Source: an uncultured Bacteroidales bacterium (GTDB lineage Bacteria > Bacteroidota > Bacteroidia > Bacteroidales > UBA932). From it: 64,000 bases of DNA. The notes beneath the pieces are model-generated. The model worked only from the letters and a program-made list of their open reading frames with translations, was not told the origin of the DNA and made no database searches. Positions 8,653 through 18,752 of this stretch are shown one piece after another (the stretch's first letter is position 1; every line of letters starts with the position of its first letter). The translations under genes were made by a program, and so were the position numbers. The DNA lies in contig CAMXAU010000001.1 in NCBI GenBank assembly GCA_947179325.1, positions 62,001 through 126,000 of the forward strand. The letters run 5' to 3'.

Positions 8653-11600
8653 TTATGACAATTTATTCAAAACAGAATAAGCCTTGGCTATGCTGTCCAC
8701 TTTACGGACGATTATGCGCAGCCTGTCATCGGCCTGCTTCAGCTCGAAAAGCGGGGCGTTCGCATTGATCTTGTCCAGGATTCCCTCAAACTGCTTTGAA
8801 CGGTAATATTTCGAAAGTGGATTCGAGATGAAGAATGCTATCATTATGCCGTTCTTTATTATGACTTTCTCAAACCCGAGCCTTTCAGCAAGATGCCTTA
8901 TACGCACAATGTCGAACAGCCTCTCCAGCTCTTCCGGCAATTTTCCGAAACGGTCCTCAAGCCTGCTTTTCATCTGCCCGAGCGTCCTCTCGTCCACTGC
9001 TGAGTCAAGTTCCTTGTATATCCTTATCTTCTCAGCTGTTATGTCAATATATGTATCCGGGATCAATGCAATCTGGTCAGTCTCTATCGTGCAGTCGGCA
9101 ACGAATCTGTCATTTATGTTCCTTGCTGTCATCCCGGTCTCGACACCAAGTTCCTCCATTGCCTCGGCAAGTATTTTCTGGTATGTCTCGAATCCCATGT
9201 CGGATATGAATCCGCTCTGCTCGGCACCGAGAAGATTGCCGGCACCCCTTATGTCAAGGTCCTGCATTGCTATATTGAACCCGCTTCCAAGGTCAGAAAA
9301 CGCCTCTATGGCCTTCAGCCTTCTCCTCGCATCTTCTGTAATGGAGACGAGCGGCGGCACTACGAGATAGCAGAACGCCCTTCTGTTCGACCTTCCGACA
9401 CGCCCGCGGAGCTGATGAAGGTCGCTAAGACCGATATTCTGCGCCTGGTTGATTATTATGGTATTGGCATTCGGCACATCAAGGCCGTTCTCTATGATTG
9501 TTGTGCAGAGAAGCATGTCATAGTCACCTGCCATAAAGTCAAGTATCTTGTTTTCAAGCACCTTTGCCTCCATCTGTCCATGCGCGACACAGATCTTCAT
9601 ATCCGGGACAAGACGCTGCAGGATGTCATTTATGGCCGGAAGCTCCTCCACACGGTTATGCACGAAGAACACCTGTCCTCCGCGTCCAAGCTCATAGTTG
9701 ATGATGCCGCGTATCTGCTCATCGTCAAAAAGCATTATCTCAGTCTGTACCGGTATACGGTTGGGCGGGGGAGTGCTGATGATGGAAAGGTCCCTCGCGC
9801 CCAGCAGCGAGAACTGCAGTGTCCTCGGTATCGGTGTAGCTGTCAGGGTCAATGTATCCACGGCAAGCTTCATCTGCCGAAGCTTCTCCTTCGCGCTGAC
9901 ACCGAACTTCTGCTCCTCATCTATTATAAGCAGCCCGAGGTCCTTGAACTCAAACTCCTTTCCCAGGATCTTATGCGTGCCTATCACGATATCAAGGGAG
10001 CCTTTCTTGAGCCTGTCCTTGATGCCGGATATCTCCTTGGCTGTCCTCAGACGGCTTACATAGTCTATGTTGCAAGGGAAATCCTTGAGCCTGTGCATGA
10101 ATGTATTGTAATGCTGCAGTGCAAGGATTGTCGTTGGCACCAGTACAGCAACCTGCTTGCTGTCCGCCACAGCCTTGAACGCAGCCCTGACTGCGACCTC
10201 CGTCTTCCCGAACCCGACATCACCGCAGACAAGCCTGTCCATAGGGCAGTCATCCTCCATGTCATGCTTTACAGCCTTGATGGCCTTTTCCTGGTCCGGC
10301 GTATCCTCATACATGAACGAAGACTCAAGCTCTGTCTGGAGATATGAATCAGGGGAAAAGGCAAATCCCCTGGCCGCCTTTCTCTTGGCATACAGCTGGA
10401 TAAGCTCCTTTGCGATATCCTTGACCTTGGCCTTTGCGCTGCTCTTCAGGTTTGACCACGTCCTTGAACCGAGCTTGTGTATCTTCGGCGGCTCGGAATC
10501 CTTCGACCTGTACCTCGAAATCTTATGCAGGGCATGCACGGACACAAAGACGACATCGTTGTCCTTGTAAATCAGCTTCACCACTTCATTTACCCGCCCC
10601 TTGTCATCCCTCATCTTGACAAGGCCTCCGAATATGCCTACACCATGGTTTATATGCACGATGTAATCACCTATGCAGAAAGATGCAAGGTCATTGACTG
10701 TCAGCTGCTCGCTCTTCTCGACTGTCCTCCTTATGGTCACCCTGTGGAAGCGGTCGAAAATCTCATGGTCGGAATAGCAGCATACAAGGTCTTCATTGTC
10801 TATGAATCCATTATGTATGTTCATTCCCGGGTGGAACTCAGGAATCAGCCCCCCATTGCTGGAGAGTATCGAGCGCAGCCTTTCAAGCTGTGCCTCCTTC
10901 TCACCGAATATGACAACCCTGTAGCCATTCTCGATCCTCTCCCTGATATCCTCTGTAAGAAGGTCGAAATTCTTGTTGAAGACAGGCTGCGGGGCTATGC
11001 TGAACTTTACAGGACTGATATCACCGCTTCCGAGCGGGACATCAAGGAACACCTTCCTGAAGTGCCCGAGCATATGATAGAACTCCTTCTCCTTATATAC
11101 GTCTGAAGAGTCAAGCCATAGTGTACAGTCCCCCGGAAGCAGCTCGGTCAGGGAGACCATGGGAGTCTCTTCCGTCCCGGAGACAATGTCAGGATATATC
11201 TCGACACTGCCTACCTTCTCACGCGAGAGCTGCGTATTGCAGTCAAATACATTGATCCCGTCAATCTCGTCACCGAAAAACGAGATCCTGAACGGATTGT
11301 TGAATGAATATGAGAATATGTCCACTATTCCGCCGCGCAAGGCAAACTGTCCCGGCTCGGACACAAAATCCACCTTTTCGAACCCATATCCATAGAGGGC
11401 GTCACGGAGCGTGTCGTGGCTGATTTCATCCCCGGTGGAGAGCCTCAGGAACTGCGGCTTTCCGCCACGTGTGTCCGGCACCTTTTCATCAAGGGCTTCA
11501 GGATATGTGACGACAACGAGTGGAGCGTCTCCCCACGGACACTCCGCAATCTTGCTCAAGGCAGATGTCCTCTGCACCCTGAGGGTAGCCCTGTAGTTGC

Positions 11601-11859
11601 TCCTTTCAAGTTTCTGCCCCAATTCAGGAAGAAAAAACACCCTGTCTCCGTCTATAAGGCCATAAAGATCTGCTGCACAATACTCTGCGGCCTCCTTGTC
11701 CGGAAGCACCACAACGTGCAGGCCTTTTTCTGCAACGGCAGAAAGGACAAGCCACCTTGCCGACAGGAAAAGCCCGGAACAATATATATCCCCGTCGGAA
11801 GCCAAAGCCTCCTTTATCTTTGCTGATGACTTCGAACTTATCAACATTTTACCCTCCAT
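8653..11859 (-). CDS. mfd: transcription-repair coupling factor
   Basis: Full-length 1068 aa; RNAP-interaction region (YIVHINHGVGIFGG), helicase motifs (GDVGFGKTEVAVRAAFKAV, DEEQKFGV, LTATPIPRTL). Confidence 0.97.
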   Translation of the reverse strand: MEGKMLISSKSSAKIKEALASDGDIYCSGLFLSARWLVLSAVAEKGLHVVVLPDKEAAEYCAADLYGLIDGDRVFFLPELGQKLERSNYRATLRVQRTSALSKIAECPWGDAPLVVVTYPEALDEKVPDTRGGKPQFLRLSTGDEISHDTLRDALYGYGFEKVDFVSEPGQFALRGGIVDIFSYSFNNPFRISFFGDEIDGINVFDCNTQLSREKVGSVEIYPDIVSGTEETPMVSLTELLPGDCTLWLDSSDVYKEKEFYHMLGHFRKVFLDVPLGSGDISPVKFSIAPQPVFNKNFDLLTEDIRERIENGYRVVIFGEKEAQLERLRSILSSNGGLIPEFHPGMNIHNGFIDNEDLVCCYSDHEIFDRFHRVTIRRTVEKSEQLTVNDLASFCIGDYIVHINHGVGIFGGLVKMRDDKGRVNEVVKLIYKDNDVVFVSVHALHKISRYRSKDSEPPKIHKLGSRTWSNLKSSAKAKVKDIAKELIQLYAKRKAARGFAFSPDSYLQTELESSFMYEDTPDQEKAIKAVKHDMEDDCPMDRLVCGDVGFGKTEVAVRAAFKAVADSKQVAVLVPTTILALQHYNTFMHRLKDFPCNIDYVSRLRTAKEISGIKDRLKKGSLDIVIGTHKILGKEFEFKDLGLLIIDEEQKFGVSAKEKLRQMKLAVDTLTLTATPIPRTLQFSLLGARDLSIISTPPPNRIPVQTEIMLFDDEQIRGIINYELGRGGQVFFVHNRVEELPAINDILQRLVPDMKICVAHGQMEAKVLENKILDFMAGDYDMLLCTTIIENGLDVPNANTIIINQAQNIGLSDLHQLRGRVGRSNRRAFCYLVVPPLVSITEDARRRLKAIEAFSDLGSGFNIAMQDLDIRGAGNLLGAEQSGFISDMGFETYQKILAEAMEELGVETGMTARNINDRFVADCTIETDQIALIPDTYIDITAEKIRIYKELDSAVDERTLGQMKSRLEDRFGKLPEELERLFDIVRIRHLAERLGFEKVIIKNGIMIAFFISNPLSKYYRSKQFEGILDKINANAPLFELKQADDRLRIIVRKVDSIAKAYSVLNKLS

Positions 11860-12107
11860 ACCTGTTAATAACCGTTTGAAAACCCTGTTAAAATCTTTTA
11901 AAAAGTAAATTATAATTTGACCGGAATCGTTATATACCGCGCCTCCACCGAATAAAGCAACCGTTTTATGAAAAACTTACAAATTGACTTACAATCAGGT
12001 TTTCAACGGTTATGCAACATATTAAATCATTGATAATCAGAATAGGTATTACACTTTTCAACATTTCGACAATACTATAAACAACAAGTATATATAAAAA
12101 TATAGAC

Positions 12108-12115
12108 TATATTTG
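12108..12115 (+). promoter_or_regulatory. Bacteroidota-type -7 element upstream of ruvB
   Basis: TATATTTG, 25 nt before the likely ruvB ATG (12140). Confidence 0.5.
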
Positions 12116-12139
12116 TATGTTGTTTTAATTTTGCGTGGC

Positions 12140-13159
12140 ATGGACGGAAAGTTCGATCCTCACCAGACTGAGGGCAAAGATAAGGAATTAGATGGAATAA
12201 TCAGGCCGCAGGACCTTGTGGAGTTTACCGGTCAGGACAAGATCGTAGCAAACCTCAAGGTCTTCGTGCAGGCCGCAAAGATGAGAGGGGAGTCCCTTGA
12301 CCATGTGCTGTTCCATGGCCCTCCGGGACTGGGGAAGACTACACTTGCACATATAATATCAAATGAGCTTGGCGTCAACATGAAGGTTACTTCCGGCCCG
12401 ATCCTGGACAAGCCGGGCGACCTTGCCGGGCTTCTTACTTCGCTGGAGGAGGGGGATGTCCTTTTCATAGATGAGATACATAGGCTTTCACCGGTAGTGG
12501 AGGAATACCTTTATTCCGCAATGGAGGACTATGTGATCGACATCATGATCGACAAGGGCCCCGGAGCGCGCTCTGTCCGGATTGCGCTGAACCCTTTTAC
12601 GCTTGTCGGCGCGACTACGAGGAGCGGCCTGCTGACATCGCCTCTGCGTGCCAGGTTCGGAATCAAGTGCGCGCTGGAGTACTATGACACAGACAACCTT
12701 GTATATATAGTAAACAGGAGCGCGGGCATACTTAATATAGGTATAGAGGATGATGCCGCATATGAGATTGCGCTGAGGAGCCGCGGGACACCGCGTATCG
12801 CAAATGCCCTGCTGAGGCGTGTGCGTGACTTTGCCCAGGTAATCGGGAATGGACATATAGACCTGAAGATTGCCCGGTACGCGCTTGATGCCCTCAATAT
12901 AGACAAGAGGGGGCTTGATGCCATAGACAACAAGATACTGCGGACAATCATAACTAAATTCAAGGGCGGGCCTGTCGGTGCGAACACCATAGCCACGGCC
13001 GTAGGGGAGGACCAGGGGACCCTGGAGGAGGTATATGAGCCATTCCTTATCAAGGAGGGCTTCATAATAAGGACACCTCGCGGAAGGGAGGCAACTTCGC
13101 TTGCATACAGCCATCTGGGGCTGGAACAGGGGGATACAGGTGAGAACCTGCTTTTTTAA
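12140..13159 (+). CDS. ruvB: Holliday junction branch migration DNA helicase RuvB
   Basis: [45 protein letters not shown]; start set at MDGKFDP. Confidence 0.97.
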   Translation: MDGKFDPHQTEGKDKELDGIIRPQDLVEFTGQDKIVANLKVFVQAAKMRGESLDHVLFHGPPGLGKTTLAHIISNELGVNMKVTSGPILDKPGDLAGLLTSLEEGDVLFIDEIHRLSPVVEEYLYSAMEDYVIDIMIDKGPGARSVRIALNPFTLVGATTRSGLLTSPLRARFGIKCALEYYDTDNLVYIVNRSAGILNIGIEDDAAYEIALRSRGTPRIANALLRRVRDFAQVIGNGHIDLKIARYALDALNIDKRGLDAIDNKILRTIITKFKGGPVGANTIATAVGEDQGTLEEVYEPFLIKEGFIIRTPRGREATSLAYSHLGLEQGDTGENLLF

Positions 13160-13217
13160 TTGGTCGTTTGCCTAAAATTGCTTAAAATTGTGCCGAAATT
13201 TCATTAAACATATAAAA

Positions 13218-15164
13218 ATGGCCGATAAATTAATTTCTAAGATTCCTGAGGGGCCTTTGTCAGAGAAATGGACAAAGCACAAATCTCAGATTCGCGTTGT
13301 CAGTCCCGGCAACAAGAAGAAACTGGAGATCATCGTCATTGGAACCGGACTTGGTGGAGCGTCTGCAGCTGCTTCGCTTGGTGAACTCGGTTATAATGTA
13401 AAGGTGTTCTGCATCAGTGATTCTCCACGCCGTGCGCACTCAATCGCAGCACAGGGAGGTATCAATGCTGCAAAGAACTACCAGAATGACAATGACTCGA
13501 TCTACCGTCTTTTCTACGATACTATCAAAGGTGGTGATTATCGCAGCAGGGAAGCTAACGTATACCGTCTTGCCGAGGTCAGCAACAACATCATTGACCA
13601 GTGCGTTGCCCAGGGTGTTCCTTTCGCAAGGGAATATGGCGGACTCCTCGCCAACCGTTCTTTCGGAGGTGCGCAGGTTAGCCGTACCTTCTATGCCCGC
13701 GGACAAACCGGACAGCAGCTTCTTCTCGGGGCATATGCAGCGCTCAACCGCCAGATAGCAGCCGGTACGGTGAAGAGCTATCCGCGTTATGAGATGCTTG
13801 AGCTTGTCCTTATCAACGGAGAGGCTAAGGGTATAATTGCAAGGAATCTTGTAACAGGAGAAATTGAGAGATTCGGCGCACATGCAGTTGTTATCGCGAC
13901 AGGAGGATATGGAAACACCTATTTCCTCTCAACAAACGCGATGAACAGCAACGGCTCTGCAGCATGGCAGTGCTATAAGAAGGGAGCATTCTTCGCAAAC
14001 CCTTGCTTTGCACAGATCCATCCTACCTGTATCCCGGTACATGGCGAGCAGCAGTCCAAGCTGACCCTCATGTCAGAGTCCCTGCGTAATGACGGACGTA
14101 TCTGGGTACCTAAGAAGAAAGAGGATGTCGAGAAACTCCGCAAGCATCAGATAAAGCCTTCTGATATCGCAGAAGAGGACAGGGACTACTATCTTGAGCG
14201 CCGTTATCCGGCATTCGGAAACCTTGTGCCTCGTGACGTGGCTTCACGTGCGGCAAAGGAAAGGTGCGATGCAGGCTTCGGTGTAAACGAGACTGGACTT
14301 GCCGTATTCCTTGACTTCAAGACAGCTATCGAGAATCTCGGTGAGGACAAGATACGCGAGAGGTATGGTAACCTCTTCCAGATGTATGAGAAGATCACGG
14401 CTACCAACCCATACAAGGAGCCTATGATGATCTATCCTGCTATCCATTATACAATGGGTGGTATCTGGGTTGACTACAACCTCCAGACTACAATACCTGG
14501 TCTCTATGCCATCGGTGAGGCTAACTTCTCAGACCATGGCGGAAACCGTCTCGGTGCATCTGCGCTGATGCAGGGTCTTGCTGACGGATATTTCATTCTT
14601 CCTTATACAATCGGTGACTATCTTGCCTCCAAGTTCAAGGAGCCAAAGACAGACACTAATGCTCCAGAGTTTGCCGAGGCAGAGAAATCAGTCAAGGACA
14701 AAATCAACAAACTCCTGAGCATCAAAGGAAAGGAGTCAGTTGACTCTTTGCATAAGAGACTTGGCCACATCATGTGGGAGTATGTCGGAATGGCACGTAA
14801 CGAGGCTGGCCTTAAAGAGGGAATCGCAAAGATACAGGCCCTCCGCAAGGAATTCTGGGAGAATGTCTATGTAGCCGGCGAGAACGGTGAGTTCAACCAG
14901 GAGCTTGAAAAGGCTCTGCGCCTTGCTGACTTCCTTGAAATCGGTGAACTGATGGCACGTGACGCACTTAACAGGAACGAGTCATGCGGTGGACACTTCC
15001 GTGAGGAGTATCAGACTGAAGATGGCGAGACAAAACGTGATGATGAGAATTACATGTATGTCTCTGCATGGGAGTACAAGGGTGCTGAAGTTGAGCCGGA
15101 ACTCCATAAGGAGGCTCTCAAATATGAGAATATCAAGATAGTTACCAGAAACTATAAAGACTAA
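13218..15164 (+). CDS. frdA: succinate dehydrogenase/fumarate reductase flavoprotein subunit
   Basis: [85 protein letters not shown]. Confidence 0.96.
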   Translation: MADKLISKIPEGPLSEKWTKHKSQIRVVSPGNKKKLEIIVIGTGLGGASAAASLGELGYNVKVFCISDSPRRAHSIAAQGGINAAKNYQNDNDSIYRLFYDTIKGGDYRSREANVYRLAEVSNNIIDQCVAQGVPFAREYGGLLANRSFGGAQVSRTFYARGQTGQQLLLGAYAALNRQIAAGTVKSYPRYEMLELVLINGEAKGIIARNLVTGEIERFGAHAVVIATGGYGNTYFLSTNAMNSNGSAAWQCYKKGAFFANPCFAQIHPTCIPVHGEQQSKLTLMSESLRNDGRIWVPKKKEDVEKLRKHQIKPSDIAEEDRDYYLERRYPAFGNLVPRDVASRAAKERCDAGFGVNETGLAVFLDFKTAIENLGEDKIRERYGNLFQMYEKITATNPYKEPMMIYPAIHYTMGGIWVDYNLQTTIPGLYAIGEANFSDHGGNRLGASALMQGLADGYFILPYTIGDYLASKFKEPKTDTNAPEFAEAEKSVKDKINKLLSIKGKESVDSLHKRLGHIMWEYVGMARNEAGLKEGIAKIQALRKEFWENVYVAGENGEFNQELEKALRLADFLEIGELMARDALNRNESCGGHFREEYQTEDGETKRDDENYMYVSAWEYKGAEVEPELHKEALKYENIKIVTRNYKD

Positions 15165-15169
15165 TCGAG

Positions 15170-15949
15170 ATGGATTTGACATTGAAAGTTTGGCGCCAGA
15201 AAAACGCCAAGACAAAAGGACATTTTGAGACCTATAAGGTCAAGAACATATCTCCAGACAGCTCTTTCCTTGAGATGCTTGACATCCTTAATGAGCAGCT
15301 CATCAGCGAGGGGGCAGATCCGGTAGCTGTCGAGAAGGGATGCAAGAGCAGTGGTCCGGTATCGTTTGACCATGACTGCCGCGAGGGAATCTGCGGTGCA
15401 TGTTCACTTTACATCAACGGAAGGGCTCACGGTCCAGATGATGAGGTTACAACATGCCAGCTCCACATGCGCAAGTTCAAGGATGGAGATACAATCACTA
15501 TCGAGCCTTGGAGAAGCAAGGGATTTCCTGTAATTAAGGACCTTGTCGTTGACCGTCAGGCATTTGACAAGATTCTTCAGGCTGGAGGATATGTCTCAGT
15601 AGGTACAGGCGGAGTTCCAGATGGAAACGCTATTCCTATTTCCCACGAGAAGGCAGAGGAGAGCATGGACGGTGCTGCATGTATCGGTTGCGGTGCATGT
15701 GTCGCTACATGCAAGAACGGTTCTGCGATGCTTTTCGTTGCAGCAAGGGTAAGTTCACTTGCACTTCTTCCTCAGGGTAAGGTAGAGGGTGCTAAAAGGG
15801 CAAAGGCTATGGTAGCCAAGATGGATGAGCTTGGCTTCGGAGCCTGCACAAACACACGCGCCTGCGAAATGGAGTGCCCTAAGCACATCACAGTTTCGCA
15901 TATCGCCCGCCTGAACAGGGAGTATCTCTGCGCAAAGTTTAAAGACTAA
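15170..15949 (+). CDS. frdB: succinate dehydrogenase/fumarate reductase iron-sulfur subunit
   Basis: [42 protein letters not shown]; second cysteine cluster [13 protein letters not shown]. Confidence 0.96.
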   Translation: MDLTLKVWRQKNAKTKGHFETYKVKNISPDSSFLEMLDILNEQLISEGADPVAVEKGCKSSGPVSFDHDCREGICGACSLYINGRAHGPDDEVTTCQLHMRKFKDGDTITIEPWRSKGFPVIKDLVVDRQAFDKILQAGGYVSVGTGGVPDGNAIPISHEKAEESMDGAACIGCGACVATCKNGSAMLFVAARVSSLALLPQGKVEGAKRAKAMVAKMDELGFGACTNTRACEMECPKHITVSHIARLNREYLCAKFKD

Positions 15950-15969
15950 TCTCTTTTATACTTAATACG

Positions 15970-16004
15970 AAAGGGGACATCTTGATTGATGCCCCCTTTT
16001 TTTG
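15970..16004 (+). terminator. rho-independent terminator after frdB
   Basis: AAAGGGGACATC-ttgatt-GATGCCCCC followed by a T7 tract. Confidence 0.75.
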
Positions 16005-16040
16005 CCTTAATCAGTCTCTTGTTTTTCTGTGCTCAGTTTC

Positions 16041-17225
16041 CTACCATAGGAAATTATCAAAAGGATAACGTCCTGCATGGATTTCCGCTACCATCTTGTA
16101 GAGGTCTCCCCGCAGTTTGTCAATTCCGGTCTTGTTTTTTGCTGAGATAAATATGCACGGAGTATTTTCCTTTGCGATCCAGCTGTTCTTGAACTCGTCC
16201 AGGGTGTAATTTTCGGGCTTTTTAGGCTCTAACGAGAACATGTCGTACTCTTCATACCTATAGGCGTCAATCTTGTTAAATACGACGAAAATAGGCTTGT
16301 CTATCGCCTTGATGTCTTTCAGTGTCTCCTCTACAACCTTTATATGCTCCTCGAAATTAGGATGCGATATGTCAACCACGTGCATGAGTATGTCAGCCTC
16401 ACGGACTTCGTCAAGTGTACTCTTGAATGCCTCCACGAGCTGTGTCGGCAGTTTCCTGATGAATCCTACTGTGTCGCTGAGAAGGAACGGGACATTTTCA
16501 ATCACCACCTTGCGTACTGTTGTGTCAAGTGTGGCGAACAGTTTGTTTTCAGCGAATACATCGCTTTTTGCAAGCAGGTTCATCAATGTACTCTTTCCGA
16601 CGTTGGTGTACCCTACGAGAGAAATCCTGACGAGTGAGCCTCTGTTGCCACGCTGTGATGCCATCTGCCTGTCCACTTTCTGCAGCTGTTCTTTCAGTTT
16701 TGAGATTTTGCCCTGTATGATACGGCGGTCGGTCTCGATCTGGGTCTCTCCTGGCCCTCTCATTCCAATACCTCCCTTCTGTCTTTCAAGGTGTGTCCAC
16801 ATTCTCGTCAGGCGCGGGAGAAGGTATTGGTACTGTGCCAGCTCTACCTGCATCTTGGCGTATGCAGTCTTGGCTCTCTGGGCAAAGATGTCCAGTATGA
16901 GGTTAGTCCTGTCAAGTATCCTTATGTTGAGCTCCCTTTCAATGTTTCTCAATTGGGTAGGGGATAGCTCATCGTCGAAAATAACGACATCAATCTCGTG
17001 CTCTGTTATATAATCCTTGATTTCCTGCAGCTTTCCGCTTCGTATATATGTTCTGCTGTCCGGCTTGTCCACCTTCTGTATGAACTTCTTTTCACCTTTA
17101 GCTCCAGCCGTTTCTGCCAGGAATTCCAGCTCGTCAAGGTATTCTATGATCTGTCTCTCGTCGTCGCCCTGCTTTATTACCCCGACAAAGACTGCCTTTT
17201 CTATGTATTTTTCTTCCTCTTTCAT
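16041..17225 (-). CDS. hflX: GTPase HflX
   Basis: GGIGMRGPGETQIETDRR, GYTNVGKSTLMN, DTVGFIRKLPTQLVEAFKSTLDEV. Confidence 0.96.
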   Translation of the reverse strand: MKEEEKYIEKAVFVGVIKQGDDERQIIEYLDELEFLAETAGAKGEKKFIQKVDKPDSRTYIRSGKLQEIKDYITEHEIDVVIFDDELSPTQLRNIERELNIRILDRTNLILDIFAQRAKTAYAKMQVELAQYQYLLPRLTRMWTHLERQKGGIGMRGPGETQIETDRRIIQGKISKLKEQLQKVDRQMASQRGNRGSLVRISLVGYTNVGKSTLMNLLAKSDVFAENKLFATLDTTVRKVVIENVPFLLSDTVGFIRKLPTQLVEAFKSTLDEVREADILMHVVDISHPNFEEHIKVVEETLKDIKAIDKPIFVVFNKIDAYRYEEYDMFSLEPKKPENYTLDEFKNSWIAKENTPCIFISAKNKTGIDKLRGDLYKMVAEIHAGRYPFDNFLW

Positions 17226-17319
17226 AATCTCGATTCTTCTTGTTTTACTGATTCTTCTTTACTGTTTATGCCTGTCCCAGGCATTTCTGATAGCTGTTCC
17301 TACATGGCGGCCGATATTT

Positions 17320-17353
17320 AAAAAGTCGGTCAAAAATTTCTTTTTGGCCGACT
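17320..17353 (-). terminator. terminator downstream of the tonB-like gene
   Basis: On the minus strand: AGTCGGCCAAAAA-gaaa-TTTTTGACCGACT followed by T's. Confidence 0.6.
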
Positions 17354-17375
17354 CTATATTATTCTTGTGATATTG

Positions 17376-18068
17376 TTATCTCAACTGGAAGATTACAGGG
17401 AAGGTGTAGGTTACCTTTACTGCGCGGTCCCTCTGCTTTCCTGGAGTCCATTTAGGTGACATTGAAACGACCCTCACGGCCTCTTTGTCAAGTGATGAGT
17501 CTACTCCGCGGAGCACCTTCACGTTAGATACGGAACCGTCGGTGTTTACAGTAAACTGCAATGTAACACGTCCCTGGACACCGTTCTCTTTTGCGATTTC
17601 AGGATACACGAGCCTTTCGTTCACCCATTTAGAGAAAGCATTTGCGTCACCTCCCATGAATGAAGGCTTGTCCTCCACGAGCTGGAAAGGAATGGCTTCC
17701 TCCTCGACAACTTCCTCTGCGACTCCTTCTACATAGTCCATAATCTCGACACCCATGTTCGAGTCGTCCTCAAGATTGATGAACATGTCATCATCGACCT
17801 GGATTTCATCATCAACGATGTCAATCTGGTCAGAAAGAACAGGTATCTGCGGTGCTGATGGTGGAGGAGGAGGGGTCTCCTGTGTGATAGGAACCATCTC
17901 TTCAACGTCTACAATCTCTGTTGTTGCCTCAAGCACTGCCACCTGCTTTTCCCTTGAACCCCATTCGAAAGCGAAGAATACTATCGCGAGGGAAATCACA
18001 AGCCCGATTTCAACAAAAAGGAGCTTCTTGTTCTCAAGGTTAGCCTTATCAGTTTTTTTAACTTCCAT
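17376..18068 (-). CDS. tonB: energy transducer TonB family protein
   Basis: N-terminal TM segment; proline-rich QETPPPPPSAPQIP; C-terminal TonB domain (GRVTLQFTVNTDGSVSNVKVLRGVDSSLDKEAVRVVSMSPKWTPGKQRDRAVKVTYTFPVIF). Confidence 0.95.
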   Translation of the reverse strand: MEVKKTDKANLENKKLLFVEIGLVISLAIVFFAFEWGSREKQVAVLEATTEIVDVEEMVPITQETPPPPPSAPQIPVLSDQIDIVDDEIQVDDDMFINLEDDSNMGVEIMDYVEGVAEEVVEEEAIPFQLVEDKPSFMGGDANAFSKWVNERLVYPEIAKENGVQGRVTLQFTVNTDGSVSNVKVLRGVDSSLDKEAVRVVSMSPKWTPGKQRDRAVKVTYTFPVIFQLR

Positions 18069-18302
18069 ATTATTAGAATATTTTTAGTATTCGCATTTGT
18101 CCGGTAAAGTTAGAAATAATAATTTTTATTTTCAAACTTTTTGTTGCAGAGTTAAGAAGCAAATGTGATTTTGCGGCCTGTGTCGCTGATAAAATCAATA
18201 TTTACAAGATATAAATGCAATCCATCACGTGTTTTTTAAAAAAAAACTTTTATACTCCGTTGGCTTATAGCATTCCGGATGACATAAATCAAATTAGTTT
18301 CT

Positions 18303-18310
18303 TATTTTTG
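18303..18310 (+). promoter_or_regulatory. Bacteroidota-type -7 element upstream of ybeY
   Basis: TATTTTTG, 20 nt before the ybeY start. Confidence 0.45.
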
Positions 18311-18329
18311 CGGAAATATTTTAAATGCT

Positions 18330-18749
18330 ATGGTTTCTTACTATTTCGAGGATACTGATTTTATATTTAAAGGTAAAGCCAGGAACAACAAGTGGCTTAG
18401 GATTGTTGCCGAGAGTGAGATAAGGAGAATCGGTGACATTTCCATAATATTCTGTTCGGACAATTATATATTGGACGTAAACCAGCGTTTTCTCGGTCAT
18501 GACTACTTTACAGATATTATAACTTTTGACTACTGCGAGGGGGACAAGCTGTCCGGCGACATTTTTATCAGTGTAGATTCTGTAAGGGAGAATGCGATTG
18601 AGTACGGGACAGAGTTCGCAGATGAACTGAACAGGGTGATTGTCCATGGTCTGCTTCATCTGATAGGCTATGATGACCATACTGAAGAGGAGATAGCAGA
18701 GATGAGGGCAAAGGAGAATTATTATCTTTCTTTCCGGGAGCTGCTGTAG
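18330..18749 (+). CDS. ybeY: rRNA maturation endoribonuclease YbeY
   Basis: LNRVIVHGLLHLIGYDDHTEEEIAEM is the YbeY metal-binding motif. Confidence 0.95.
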   Translation: MVSYYFEDTDFIFKGKARNNKWLRIVAESEIRRIGDISIIFCSDNYILDVNQRFLGHDYFTDIITFDYCEGDKLSGDIFISVDSVRENAIEYGTEFADELNRVIVHGLLHLIGYDDHTEEEIAEMRAKENYYLSFRELL

Positions 18750-18752
18750 AGT

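Noticed and set aside
9415-10347. 310-aa ORF on the plus strand antisense to mfd
   Set aside because: Fully inside a confident mfd CDS, biased low-complexity-like translation with no family features; typical antisense shadow of a GC-moderate gene.
10477-11106. 209-aa plus-strand ORF antisense to mfd
   Set aside because: Same reason: shadow ORF with no recognisable domain.
12488-13114. 208-aa minus-strand ORF antisense to ruvB
   Set aside because: Wholly covered by the confident ruvB CDS; no family resemblance.
18226-18231. Another CACGTG between tonB and ybeY considered as a fourth parS
   Set aside because: Flanks (CCAT-CACGTG-TTTT) do not match the TGTTYCACGTGRAACA palindrome.
18232-18248. 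T6A9 homopolymer run upstream of ybeY, considered as a slippage tract
   Set aside because: Intergenic AT-rich sequence with no coding frame to switch; no evidence of function.
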